Below, one piece after another: positions 42,438-50,726 of a stretch of 64,000 bases of DNA. The number at the start of each line of letters is the position of its first letter. The stretch's first letter is position 1. Location of the stretch: assembly GCF_000217955.3 (NCBI RefSeq), contig NZ_AFOY02000017.1, forward strand, positions 62,001 through 126,000, written 5' to 3'. The notes beneath the pieces are model-generated. The model had not been told where the DNA came from, ran no database searches, and saw only the letters and a list, made by a program, of their open reading frames with translations. The stretch comes from Pseudomonas fluorescens HK44 (GTDB lineage: Bacteria; Pseudomonadota; Gammaproteobacteria; Pseudomonadales; Pseudomonadaceae). A program made the position numbers and the translations under genes.

Positions 42438-43220
42438 ATGCAGCTAGCGTTTCATCAGGTCGATGCGTTCAGCGACCAACCGTTCAGTGGCAACCCGGCA
42501 ATGGTCTATCGGCTCGACGCCTGGCTCGCCGATGACTTGATGCAAAAAATCGCCGCCGAACACAACCTTGCCGAAACCGCGTTTGTGGTGCGTGAGGCGC
42601 AAGGCTGGCGTATCCGCTGGTTCACGCCGACCACCGAGGTGCCGTTGTGTGGCCACGCGACACTGGCCAGCGCTTATGTGTTGTTCGAGGTCTATAAAGA
42701 GCCGGTCGAGCGCCTGGACTTCATCAGCAAGTCGGGCCCCTTGAGTGTGAGTCGGGAAGGCAAGCGGCTATGGCTGGATTTTCCGGCGATTGAACTGCGT
42801 GAAGTCGGCGTGACCCTTGATGTAGAGCGGGCGCTGGGTGTGCAGGCAGTTGATGTGCTGGGCTCCAACGAATTGTTCGTGGTACTGGAGTCGGAGCAGG
42901 CGGTGCTCGATTGCCAGCCGGACATGGTCGCGCTGGCGAGGTTGCCTTGGCCTGGCGCGATCGTGACTGCGCCTGGCTCGCGGCATGATTTCGTCTCACG
43001 GTACTTTGCCCCGGCCATCGGTATCAACGAAGACCCGGTCACCGGCTCGACTCATTGCAGCCTGATTCCGTACTGGTCGCAGCGTTTGGATAAATCGAAC
43101 CTGACGGCGTATCAGTGTTCGGCGCGGGGCGGGGAGTTGTTCTGCCGTCTGGAGGGGGGGCGGGTGAAAATCGGTGGTCATGCGACGCTGGTGGCCAGCG
43201 GAACCTTGATGCTCGGCTAA
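42438..43220 (+). CDS. PhzF family isomerase-like protein
   Basis: A protein of 260 residues, start MQLAFHQVDAFSDQPFSGNP after AAGAAGGA. The active-site Glu is in HNLAETAFV and the family motif in VPLCGHATLASAYVL; the C-terminal half repeats the fold (INEDPVTGSTHCSLIPYWSQ). No other phenazine genes are present, so this is one of the common stand-alone PhzF paralogues of unknown substrate. Confidence 0.88.
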   Translation: MQLAFHQVDAFSDQPFSGNPAMVYRLDAWLADDLMQKIAAEHNLAETAFVVREAQGWRIRWFTPTTEVPLCGHATLASAYVLFEVYKEPVERLDFISKSGPLSVSREGKRLWLDFPAIELREVGVTLDVERALGVQAVDVLGSNELFVVLESEQAVLDCQPDMVALARLPWPGAIVTAPGSRHDFVSRYFAPAIGINEDPVTGSTHCSLIPYWSQRLDKSNLTAYQCSARGGELFCRLEGGRVKIGGHATLVASGTLMLG

Positions 43221-43230
43221 GGCTCGCCTC

Positions 43231-43320
43231 TGTAGGAGCAAGGCTTGCCCGCGATAGGATCGCCGTGGTGTCACTGGTACACCGCATTATCGTTCATCGC
43301 GGGCAAGCCTTGCTCCTACA
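43231..43320. repeat. REP doublet (GTAGGAGCAA type)
   Basis: TGTAGGAGCAAGGCTTGCCC from 43231 and its near-perfect inverted copy GGGCAAGCCTTGCTCCTACA ending at 43320, between convergent genes. Confidence 0.85.
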
Positions 43321-43336
43321 GTACGGGGGCGTGGTG

Positions 43337-44446
43337 TCAGTTGGCGGTGCTGTACCGACGAACCCCGGACTCTACCGCTGGAATGTGCGCCGCCGTGCTG
43401 CCGGCTGCCTGGAACAGCACCAGGTGTTCGGCGGCCACGCGAATGCCGACGTCGCCACCGACCAGATGATCGGCATGGCTCGGGAAGATCGATTCCAGTT
43501 GGCTGCCGGTCGGCAACTGCAGGCGATACAACGTCGATGCACCCAGAAAGGTCTTGCCAACGATCCGTGCCTTCAATGGGCTGTCGGGCGCATAAACGAT
43601 ATCGTCCGGGCGCAGCAATACATCCACCGTGCCACCGGCAGGCCAGGTATAGGCTCGATTACCGCGCAGCACACCGAGTTCGGTCTGTACCGATTCCGGG
43701 GTCTGCAACTGACCGCGAATGAAATAACCCTGACCGATAAAGCTCGCCACAAACGGTGTTTGCGGTTCGTGGTACAGGTTGTAAGGCGTGTCCCACTGCT
43801 CCAGTCGACCCTCCTTGAACACACCAACCTGATCGCTGACGGCAAAGGCCTCTTCCTGGTCGTGAGTCACCAGAATCGCACTGGTACCACGGGCCTTGAG
43901 GATGTCCCGGACTTCATGGCTGAGCTTGCGGCGCAATTCGCCATCGAGGTTGGAGAACGGTTCGTCGAGCAACAGCAGTTGTGGCTCCGGTGCCAACGCC
44001 CGGGCCAGTGCAACGCGCTGTTGCTGGCCGCCGGAAAGTTCGTGCGGGAAGCGCTTGCCGAGGTGCTTCAGGTTGACCAGCTCAAGCATCTCTTCGGTGA
44101 CCCGGTCTTTCCGGGGATGCTTGCGAATGCCAAAGGCGATGTTCTCGGCCACGCTCAGGTGCGGGAACAGCGCGTAGTCCTGGAACACCATGCCGATTCG
44201 GCGTTTTTCCGGCGCGAGGGTGAAACCGGCGCTGGAGATGGTTTCACCGGCCAGCTGGATTTCCCCTTCGTGAACCGGTTCAAAGCCTGCAATCGCCCGC
44301 AGGGTGGTGGTCTTGCCGCAGCCGGACGAGCCCAGCAGGCAGCCGATGTCACCGGCATTGAGGTGCAGGTTGAGGTTCTGGACGACCCGCTGGTCTTGAT
44401 AACCGCAGGCCAGATTACGCAGATTCAGCAGTAATGAATGACTCAT
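43337..44446 (-). CDS. ABC transporter ATPase, FbpC/PotA type, without partner permease
   Basis: A protein of 369 residues: Walker A GSSGCGKTT, signature ELSGGQQQR, Walker B LLLLDEPFSNLDGEL, switch LVTHDQEEAFA and a C-terminal TOBE-like domain (about 240-369). It belongs to the ATPases for ferric iron, spermidine/putrescine or sulfate import. No permease or binding protein is near. Its ATG overlaps the argF stop as ATGA, so its translation is coupled to argF. Confidence 0.88.
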   Translation of the reverse strand: MSHSLLLNLRNLACGYQDQRVVQNLNLHLNAGDIGCLLGSSGCGKTTTLRAIAGFEPVHEGEIQLAGETISSAGFTLAPEKRRIGMVFQDYALFPHLSVAENIAFGIRKHPRKDRVTEEMLELVNLKHLGKRFPHELSGGQQQRVALARALAPEPQLLLLDEPFSNLDGELRRKLSHEVRDILKARGTSAILVTHDQEEAFAVSDQVGVFKEGRLEQWDTPYNLYHEPQTPFVASFIGQGYFIRGQLQTPESVQTELGVLRGNRAYTWPAGGTVDVLLRPDDIVYAPDSPLKARIVGKTFLGASTLYRLQLPTGSQLESIFPSHADHLVGGDVGIRVAAEHLVLFQAAGSTAAHIPAVESGVRRYSTAN

Positions 44447-45363
44447 GCGTGGTGATACGAAGGCTCAACGAGAAATTCGAGCAGGGCCTTTTGCGCATGA
44501 AGACGGTTCTCAGCCTGATCCCAGGCAACCGAACGCGGGTCGTCGAGCAGGTCTAGGCTGATTTCTTCACCGCGGTGGGCGGGCAGGCAGTGCATGAACA
44601 ACACATCCGCAGCGGCCAGATCGAGCAGCGCACGATTAACCTGAAACGGTGCGAATAGCTTGAGGCGCTTGGCGGTTTCTTCTTCCTGGCCCATGGAGGT
44701 CCAGACGTCGGTGCTGACCAGATGTGCGCCGCGTACCGCATCCCGAGGATCGCGGACGATGATTACCCGATCGCCGGCCTTGGCCACGAATTCCGGGTTT
44801 GGCTCATAGCCTTCAGGGCAGGCGATACGCAGTTGGAAGTCGAACTGGATGGCGGCTTCTATATAGCTGTTGCACATGTTGTTGCCGTCGCCGATCCAGG
44901 CCACGGTCTTGCCCTGGATCGAGCCGCGATGTTCGAGGAAGGTCTGCATGTCGGCCAGCAACTGACACGGGTGCAGGTCGTCGGACAGGCCGTTGATGAC
45001 GGGCACGCGCGAGTTGGCCGCGAATTCGGTCAGGGTGCTGTGGGCGAAGGTACGGATCATCACCGCATCGAGCATGCGCGACATGACGATGGCGCAGTCG
45101 CCGATCGGTTCGCCGCGACCCAGTTGGGTGTCACGGGGCGACAGGAAAATCGCCTGGCCGCCAAGCTGGATCATGCCGGCCTCAAACGACAACCGGGTGC
45201 GCGTCGAGGATTTCTCGAAGATCATCCCGAGTACGCGATTTTTTAACGGCTCGAACAGTACGCCGCGGTTACGCAGGTCTTTGAGCTCAATGCCTCGACG
45301 GATCACGCTGACCAGCTCTTCGGGCGTGCAATCCATCAGGGAGAGAAAGTGCCTTGCGCTCAT
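44443..45363 (-). CDS. argF: Anabolic ornithine carbamoyltransferase ArgF
   Basis: A protein of 306 residues. The carbamoyl-phosphate site is EKSSTRTRLSFE (STRTR), ornithine loop FMHCLPAHRGEE, and NGLSDDLHPCQLLADMQTFL in between. It makes citrulline from ornithine and carbamoyl phosphate in arginine synthesis. The second of two adjacent ATGs (45363) is taken as start. An ArgR-type site lies upstream. Confidence 0.95.
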   Translation of the reverse strand: MSARHFLSLMDCTPEELVSVIRRGIELKDLRNRGVLFEPLKNRVLGMIFEKSSTRTRLSFEAGMIQLGGQAIFLSPRDTQLGRGEPIGDCAIVMSRMLDAVMIRTFAHSTLTEFAANSRVPVINGLSDDLHPCQLLADMQTFLEHRGSIQGKTVAWIGDGNNMCNSYIEAAIQFDFQLRIACPEGYEPNPEFVAKAGDRVIIVRDPRDAVRGAHLVSTDVWTSMGQEEETAKRLKLFAPFQVNRALLDLAAADVLFMHCLPAHRGEEISLDLLDDPRSVAWDQAENRLHAQKALLEFLVEPSYHHA

Positions 45364-45489
45364 CATTGACTACCTTTTTGCAACAGACCGCAGATACTCA
45401 AAGCCTTGTTTAACTGAAAAACGGGCGAGACCTGCGGCGAAAGCCGCACGGGGCGACGAAATAGGGGAAGGCGCGATATTGACATTAAA

Positions 45490-45510
45490 TGTCGCGTCTT
45501 ACCAATAGGC
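45490..45510. promoter_or_regulatory. ArgR-type operator upstream of argF
   Basis: TGTCGCGTCTTACCAATAGG fits the Pseudomonas ArgR half-site TGTCGC-N8-AA. The palindrome TGACATTAAATGTC-like overlaps its left end (45479-45492). It is about 130 bases upstream of argF, whose anabolic gene is ArgR-repressed in P. aeruginosa. Confidence 0.45.
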
Positions 45511-45718
45511 TACGGTTTTTAGGGGATTTCAGAGGGGCTACGGGATGACCGCAGCCGCGCTTTTGAAGTCTGTTTCCTGACAGCAGCAACCTCTTTGTAC
45601 ACTGCCCTCGCGCGCCTTGGCAATCAAGCGGGGCGGGCTAAGCACAGTCTCGGTCGGTTTCTGACCTGTCGGCCGGGGTGGTTGCAGGCAGGATTCAGCC
45701 TGCCTTCGCTTGAAACAT

Positions 45719-45746
45719 TTGCTAATGCAAAGTGCTGGGTTATAAC
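45719..45746 (+). promoter_or_regulatory. Probable sigma-70 promoter of the small conserved gene
   Basis: TTGCTA (45719-45724) and TATAAC (45741-45746) are separated by 16 bases, about 30 bases before the gene start at 45778. Confidence 0.5.
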
Positions 45747-45777
45747 TAACTCACGAGTGACACAGGAAGCCTTTGGA

Positions 45778-46068
45778 ATGGAATCGAAAGAACAGCAATT
45801 GCTGGAGCTGCTGGGTCTCACGGCACGCACCCTGACTCACCTGACCGCTTCCATGACCTCAATGTCCTTTGAGTTGATGCGCAGCGAGGATGACGTGACC
45901 AAGGCTGCGGGTCGACGGATGATCGACCGTATGGCCACCATCAGCGCCGGGCTCGACGAGCACTGGCGCCTGATCGGCGAACTCACGGGCGTGCACATTG
46001 CCCAGGAGCAGATCGAAACCATCCAGGAAATCCAGCTTCAAGCGCCCTCCAGACTTCCCCAAGGCTGA
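45778..46068 (+). CDS. Small conserved hypothetical protein
   Basis: A protein of 96 residues, start MESKEQQLLELLGLTARTLT at 45778 with AGGAAG nine bases upstream and a plausible promoter; the longer open frame is not supported. It is soluble, strongly helical and acidic (SMTSMSFELMRSEDDVTKAA, RRMIDRMATISAGLDEHWRL). I do not recognise the family. It sits between argF and a molybdopterin oxidoreductase, both on core gene-order positions, so it is probably a conserved Pseudomonas protein. Confidence 0.75.
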   Translation: MESKEQQLLELLGLTARTLTHLTASMTSMSFELMRSEDDVTKAAGRRMIDRMATISAGLDEHWRLIGELTGVHIAQEQIETIQEIQLQAPSRLPQG

Positions 46069-46192
46069 TATCGGCGGGCCTGATGGGCCTCGATTCACAA
46101 GACGAACGTCGCTGGCGCAGCGCTCGGTCACAGCCCATAGTTTTGTTCCCGCAACCTGATGCCGGTTGCCTCGAATAAAACAGAGAATGGCC

Positions 46193-48301
46193 ATGACCAA
46201 GACTCTTCATCACCGTGCCTGCCACCTGTGTGAAGCCATTTGCGGCTTGACCATCGAAACCACCGCCACCGAAGACGCTGGCGTGCAAATCACCTCGATC
46301 AAGGGTGATCCGCAGGACAGCTTCAGTCGCGGCCACATCTGCCCCAAGGCGGTGGCGCTGCAAGATATCCAGAACGACCCCGACCGCCTGCGACAGCCGA
46401 TGCTGCGGGTCGGCAGCGAGTGGCAAGCGATTGCCTGGGACGAGGCTTTCGCTCTGGTGGCTGAACGCCTGTCGGCGATTCAGGAGCGCCATGGCCAGAA
46501 TGCCGTCGCGGTTTATCAGGGCAATCCCAGCGTGCACAACTATGGGTTGATGACCCACAGCAATTACTTCCTTGGCTTACTCAAAACCCGCAACCGTTTC
46601 TCTGCAACCTCGGTCGATCAATTGCCTCAGCATCTGACCAGTCATTTGATGTACGGCCACGGTTTGCTGCTGCCGATTCCAGACATCGATCACACTGATT
46701 TCATGTTGATCCTGGGCGGCAATCCGCTGGCCTCCAACGGCAGCATCATGACCGTGCCGGATGTCGAAAAGCGCTTGAAGGCGATTCAGGCCCGAGGCGG
46801 CAAAGTGGTAGTGGTCGATCCGCGTCGCAGCGAAACGGCAGCGATTGCCGATCAACATGTATTTGTCCGTCCGGGCGGTGACGCGGCGCTGTTGTTCGGG
46901 TTGCTCAATACCATGTTCGCTGAAGGCTTGAGCCGCGACAGTCATTTGCCGGTAGACGGGCTGGAGGAGGTTCGCCAGGCCGTCGCATCCTTTAGTGCCG
47001 AGGCCATGAGCCCGCTGTGCGCCGTGCCGGCCGAGCAGATTCGTCAGTTGGCGCGAGACTTCGCCAGCGCGAAGACCGCCGTGTGTTATGGCCGTATGGG
47101 CGTTTCGACCCAGGCGTTCGGCACCTTGTGTCATTGGCTGGTGCAACTGATCAATCTGCTCACCGGTAACCTTGATCGGGTCGGCGGTGCGCTGTGCACC
47201 GAGCCTGCGGTTGACCTGGTGGCATCGACCTCGGGCGGGCATTTCAATCTGTGGCAAAGCCGCGTGTCCGGCCGCCCGGAATACGCCGGTGAGTTGCCGG
47301 TCTCGGCGATGGCCGAAGAGATGCTCACCAAAGGAGAAGGGCAGGTGCGGGCGTTGATCACCGTGGCCGGTAACCCGGTGTTGTCGACACCTAATGGCCG
47401 GCAGTTGGAGCAGGCGCTGGACGGGCTGGAGTTCATGCTCAGCATTGACCTCTATATCAACGAGACCACGCGTTATGCCGACCTGATTCTGCCGTCGACC
47501 TCGGCGCTGGAAAACGATCACTACGACACCACGTTCAATATGTTCGCGGTGCGCAATGTCAGCCGTTTCAACCGGGCAATCCTGCCCAAGCCTGAGGGCG
47601 CGTTGCACGATTGGGAGATTTTCGTCGGCCTGGCCCAGGCTTTTGCGGCGAAGACCGGCAAAGAGCTGAAGCCGACGATACCTCCGGCGAAAATGATCGA
47701 CCTCGGTTTGCGAGCCGGGCGCTATGGTGACGCTTCGCCGCACAAACTGTCGGTGGCGAACTTGTTCGATCATCCTCACGGGGTCGAACTGGGGGCTCTT
47801 CAGGCGAACCTCGCGCCGCGACTGAAAACCGCCAACCAGCGCGTGCAGGCGGCGCCACCGGCGATCCTGGCCGACCTTGCACGATTTGCCGCATTGCAGG
47901 CACCCGCTGCCGATGAGTTGTTGATGATCGGCCGCCGCCATGTGCGCAGCAATAACTCGTGGATGCACAACTATCACCGTTTGGTGAAAGGCAAACCGCG
48001 TCATCAGTTGCTGATGCACCCGGACGATCTTTCCAGTCGCGGACTCAGCGATGGGCAGCGGGTGCGGGTCAGTTCACGGGTCGGGGTGATCGAAGTCGAA
48101 GTGCTGAGCAGTGTCGAAATGATGAAAGGCGTGGTCAGCCTGCCGCATGGCTGGGGTCATGCCCGGCCGGGAGTGCAGATGACCATTGCCATGGGCCAGC
48201 CAGGCTCCAGCGCCAATGACCTGACGGATGAGCGCCAGCTCGATGAGTTGTCCGGAAATGCAGCGCTCAATGGTGTACCGGTGACCGTCGCGGCAGCGTA
48301 A
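46193..48301 (+). CDS. Molybdopterin-dependent oxidoreductase (formate dehydrogenase alpha-like)
   Basis: A protein of about 702 residues. The N-terminal 4Fe-4S site is CHLCEAICG with the fourth Cys in GHICPKA; the molybdopterin-guanine-dinucleotide domain carries FMLILGGNPLASNGS and VVVDPRRSETA; the C-terminal domain LMHPDDLSSRGLSDGQRVRV. At the place where formate or nitrate enzymes have SeCys or Cys, this protein reads SVDQLPQHLTSHLMYG, with neither residue. The start at 46193 (MTKTLHH) has AGAG seven bases upstream; 46187 is possible. No partner subunit is nearby; the substrate is unknown. Confidence 0.85.
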   Translation: MTKTLHHRACHLCEAICGLTIETTATEDAGVQITSIKGDPQDSFSRGHICPKAVALQDIQNDPDRLRQPMLRVGSEWQAIAWDEAFALVAERLSAIQERHGQNAVAVYQGNPSVHNYGLMTHSNYFLGLLKTRNRFSATSVDQLPQHLTSHLMYGHGLLLPIPDIDHTDFMLILGGNPLASNGSIMTVPDVEKRLKAIQARGGKVVVVDPRRSETAAIADQHVFVRPGGDAALLFGLLNTMFAEGLSRDSHLPVDGLEEVRQAVASFSAEAMSPLCAVPAEQIRQLARDFASAKTAVCYGRMGVSTQAFGTLCHWLVQLINLLTGNLDRVGGALCTEPAVDLVASTSGGHFNLWQSRVSGRPEYAGELPVSAMAEEMLTKGEGQVRALITVAGNPVLSTPNGRQLEQALDGLEFMLSIDLYINETTRYADLILPSTSALENDHYDTTFNMFAVRNVSRFNRAILPKPEGALHDWEIFVGLAQAFAAKTGKELKPTIPPAKMIDLGLRAGRYGDASPHKLSVANLFDHPHGVELGALQANLAPRLKTANQRVQAAPPAILADLARFAALQAPAADELLMIGRRHVRSNNSWMHNYHRLVKGKPRHQLLMHPDDLSSRGLSDGQRVRVSSRVGVIEVEVLSSVEMMKGVVSLPHGWGHARPGVQMTIAMGQPGSSANDLTDERQLDELSGNAALNGVPVTVAAA

Positions 48302-48396
48302 GTGTCTGTCGGGGAGACCGAGCATGGCGCTCGGCTTTCCGTTACAATGCGTCACCGTGCCGACAACTGAGTCGGAAAGTTCAGCCGAGGTGCTCC

Positions 48397-48738
48397 ATGG
48401 ATATCATTGAAACTATTAAAGAGCAGATTGCTAACAACACCATTCTGCTTTACATGAAAGGCTCGCCGAATGCCCCACAGTGTGGCTTCTCCGCGAAAGC
48501 CGCTCAGGCCGTCATGGGCTGTGGTGAGAAGTTCGCTTATGTGGACATCCTGCAGAACCCGGAAATCCGTGCCAACCTGCCAAAGTACGCCAACTGGCCA
48601 ACCTTCCCGCAATTGTGGGTCGCTGGTGAGCTGGTCGGTGGTAGCGACATCATGACTGAAATGGCCGCTGACGGTTCGTTGCAGGCCCTGATCAAGGACG
48701 CTGCGGCAAAAGCCGCTGCTGGCAAGACCGAAGCCTGA
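48397..48738 (+). CDS. grxD: Monothiol glutaredoxin GrxD
   Basis: A protein of 113 residues with the CGFS active site (NAPQCGFSAKAAQ), the GSH-binding region WPTFPQLWVAGELVGG and SDIM. It binds and transfers 2Fe-2S clusters in Fe-S assembly. Its neighbours bfr and bfd also handle iron. Confidence 0.96.
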   Translation: MDIIETIKEQIANNTILLYMKGSPNAPQCGFSAKAAQAVMGCGEKFAYVDILQNPEIRANLPKYANWPTFPQLWVAGELVGGSDIMTEMAADGSLQALIKDAAAKAAAGKTEA

Positions 48739-48781
48739 TTGATAGGCAGCAGCGGCCGCCCGGCCGCTGCTGCTGGTAATA

Positions 48782-48817
48782 AAAAGCCCCGCCACTCGTA
48801 AGAGGGCGGGGCTTTTT
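48782..48817. terminator. Bidirectional Rho-independent terminator between grxD and bfr
   Basis: AAAAGCCCCGCC (from 48782) and GGCGGGGCTTTTT (to 48817) form a GC-rich stem with a U-run on both strands. It serves both convergent genes. Confidence 0.9.
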
Positions 48818-48844
48818 ATTGAGTCGAGATCAGTGCTGTAGAAC

Positions 48845-49318
48845 TTACTCGTCGCCCATCTGCGATTGCAGATAGTTCTCAAGACCGACTTTATCGATCA
48901 GGCTCAGTTGAGTTTCCAGCCAGTCGATATGCTCTTCTTCGGATTCGAGAATATCTTCAAGCAGTTCACGGCTGCCGAAGTCCCCGACTGTTTCGCAATG
49001 CGCGATAGCCACTTTGAGGTCGGCATGGCCGGTGCGCTCGATACGCAGGTCACATTCAAGCATTTCCTTGGTGTGCTCGCCGATGTGCAGCTTGCCCAAG
49101 TCCTGGACGTTTGGCAGGCCTTCGAGGAACAGGATGCGCTTGATCAGCTTGTCCGCGTGTTTCATCTCGTCGATGGATTCGTGGTACTCGTGCTTGCCGA
49201 GTTTGTTCAGGCCCCAGTCTTCATACATGCGCGCATGCAGGAAATACTGATTGATTGCGACCAGCTCATTGCCAAGAATCTTGTTGAGGTGCTGGATAAC
49301 CGTGATGTCGCCTTTCAT
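48845..49318 (-). CDS. bfrB: Bacterioferritin
   Basis: A protein of 157 residues. Ferroxidase ligands appear in LGNELVAINQYFLHA, YHESIDEMKHADKLIKRI (with the Met that binds haem) and LLEDILESEEEHIDWLETQL. It stores iron in a 24-mer; the neighbouring Bfd releases it. The position and sequence match P. aeruginosa BfrB. Confidence 0.94.
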   Translation of the reverse strand: MKGDITVIQHLNKILGNELVAINQYFLHARMYEDWGLNKLGKHEYHESIDEMKHADKLIKRILFLEGLPNVQDLGKLHIGEHTKEMLECDLRIERTGHADLKVAIAHCETVGDFGSRELLEDILESEEEHIDWLETQLSLIDKVGLENYLQSQMGDE

Positions 49319-49474
49319 GTGGGGTCCTGCCCTTTAATTACCCTATAGACGGTGAAGTCTGAGCTTGGCAGTTGTTAGTGTCAAACCTAAGTTATTGAAT
49401 ACTATATGAAAATTAATCGGAATAAGAATGTTTGTGTTCCGCATTCTAACGCTAAGCGATTGAATTACAGGCAT

Positions 49475-49503
49475 AAAAAAACCGGACGCTAAGTCCGGTT
49501 CTT
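49475..49503. terminator. Rho-independent terminator after bfd
   Basis: AACCGGAC (49480-49487) pairs with GTCCGGTT (49493-49500); the A-tract at 49475-49481 gives a U-tract on the minus strand, right after the bfd stop. Confidence 0.8.
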
Positions 49504-49516
49504 TCGAATGTTCTAT

Positions 49517-49735
49517 TTATGCTGCCGAAAATTCTACAGGGTAGGGGATCGCCGCTTGGCTCAATTGCAATTCGGCCAGGGTTTCGCGTACCACTTGCTT
49601 GGCAAGGCAGGCACATTTTCCACATTGGCCGGCAACGCCGGTGGCTTGGCGTACCTCGCGGTAGCTGCAGCAACCTTCATAGATCGCATCGCGGATTTTT
49701 CCGTCGGTGACACCAGTGCAAAGGCAGACATACAT
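49517..49735 (-). CDS. bfd: Bacterioferritin-associated ferredoxin Bfd
   Basis: A protein of 72 residues. Four 2Fe-2S cysteines are in MYVCLCTGVT and VAGQCGKCACLAKQ. It binds bacterioferritin and supplies electrons to release stored iron. The start at 49735 gives the family's normal length; the longer open frame is spurious. A Fur-type site lies 50 bases upstream, as expected for iron-starvation induction. Confidence 0.95.
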   Translation of the reverse strand: MYVCLCTGVTDGKIRDAIYEGCCSYREVRQATGVAGQCGKCACLAKQVVRETLAELQLSQAAIPYPVEFSAA

Positions 49736-49783
49736 AAAATGAGAACCGTCGTGGGTTATGGCTCGGTTGCGACGGATATTAAT

Positions 49784-49802
49784 GTTAACGAGAATGATTG
49801 TC
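49784..49802. promoter_or_regulatory. Fur box upstream of bfd
   Basis: GTTAACGAGAATGATTGTC is close to the Fur consensus GATAATGATAATCATTATC. It lies 50 bases before the bfd ATG. The remainder of the 49736-50051 gap (316 bases) holds a possible -10 TATGAT at 49945 for the peroxiredoxin gene and nothing else recognised. Confidence 0.6.
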
Positions 49803-50051
49803 AAAGTGGTTCCGGCAGGCTTTACGCCAGAGCAGCGATTGCCTGACGAACGGCATAATGCGGCCCGGGATGGTGTCATTAAGCCTGCGCCGAGGTTTTT
49901 GATGTCGTTGTAAAAAGCGCTAAGGACTGGCGAAAAACGCGGTGTATGATGTGCGGTCCTTGCGAAGGGCACTCGATTCATGAACCTGTCGTTTATTCGC
50001 GACAGACTGGTTCGATACCGTTCTTCCCGCCACCACACCAGGAGATATCCA

Positions 50052-50654
50052 ATGAGCGTACTCGTAGGCAAACAAGCCCCTGACTTCACCGTACCGGCCG
50101 TACTCGGCAATGGCGAGATCGTTGACAGCTTCACCCTGTCCTCGGCCATCAAAGGCAAATACGGCCTGGTGTTCTTCTACCCGCTGGACTTCACCTTCGT
50201 TTGCCCGTCCGAGCTGATCGCTCTGGACCACCGCATGGCTGACTTCAAGGCACGCAACGTTGAAGTGATCGCTGTTTCGATCGACTCGCACTTCACCCAC
50301 AACGCCTGGCGCAACACCCCGATCAATGCCGGCGGCATCGGTCAGGTTCAGTACATCATGGCTGCTGACATGAAGCACGACATCGCCAAGGCCTACGACG
50401 TTGAGTCCGAAGGCGGCGTGGCTTTCCGTGGCGCATTCCTGATCGACGACAAGGGCGTTGTTCGCTCGCAAATCGTCAACGACCTGCCACTGGGCCGTAA
50501 CATGGAAGAGCTGATTCGCCTGGTCGACGCCCTGCAATTCCACGAAGAGCACGGCGAAGTTTGCCCGGCCAACTGGAAAAAAGGCGACAAGGGCATGACT
50601 GCTTCGCCAGAAGGCGTTGCGGCTTACCTGACCGAGAACGCTGGCAAGCTGTAA
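50052..50654 (+). CDS. 2-Cys peroxiredoxin (AhpC/Prx1 family)
   Basis: A protein of 200 residues, start MSVLVGKQAPDFTVPAVLGN after AGGAG. The peroxidatic Cys is in FTFVCPSE and the resolving Cys in GEVCPANW. It reduces H2O2 and organic peroxides in the cytosol. An ATG at 49980 would add 24 residues not found in the family and is rejected. It is part of the iron and peroxide cluster bfr-bfd-prx. Confidence 0.94.
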   Translation: MSVLVGKQAPDFTVPAVLGNGEIVDSFTLSSAIKGKYGLVFFYPLDFTFVCPSELIALDHRMADFKARNVEVIAVSIDSHFTHNAWRNTPINAGGIGQVQYIMAADMKHDIAKAYDVESEGGVAFRGAFLIDDKGVVRSQIVNDLPLGRNMEELIRLVDALQFHEEHGEVCPANWKKGDKGMTASPEGVAAYLTENAGKL

Positions 50655-50670
50655 GCCACGCGTCAGGCAT

Positions 50671-50699
50671 AAAAACCGGCCGTTGAGGCCGGTTTTTTT
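50671..50699 (+). terminator. Rho-independent terminator of the peroxiredoxin gene
   Basis: AAAACCGGCC and GGCCGGTTTTTTT form a stem with loop GTTGA and a U-run on the plus strand, 15 bases after the stop. The A-run makes it usable by rnt on the minus strand too. Confidence 0.88.
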
Positions 50700-50726
50700 A
50701 TGCACGGGATAAATCCTGCGACTGAA

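Noticed and set aside
42438..43220. A phenazine biosynthesis locus, because of the PhzF-type protein
   Set aside because: No other phz gene is present; stand-alone PhzF paralogues are common.
12520..43320. Repeated palindromes as a CRISPR array
   Set aside because: The copies are kilobases apart, lie singly or in inverted pairs between genes, and have no regular spacers or cas genes.
49980..50051. An upstream ATG extending the peroxiredoxin by 24 residues
   Set aside because: The extension is not family-like, and AGGAG sits correctly before the ATG at 50052.
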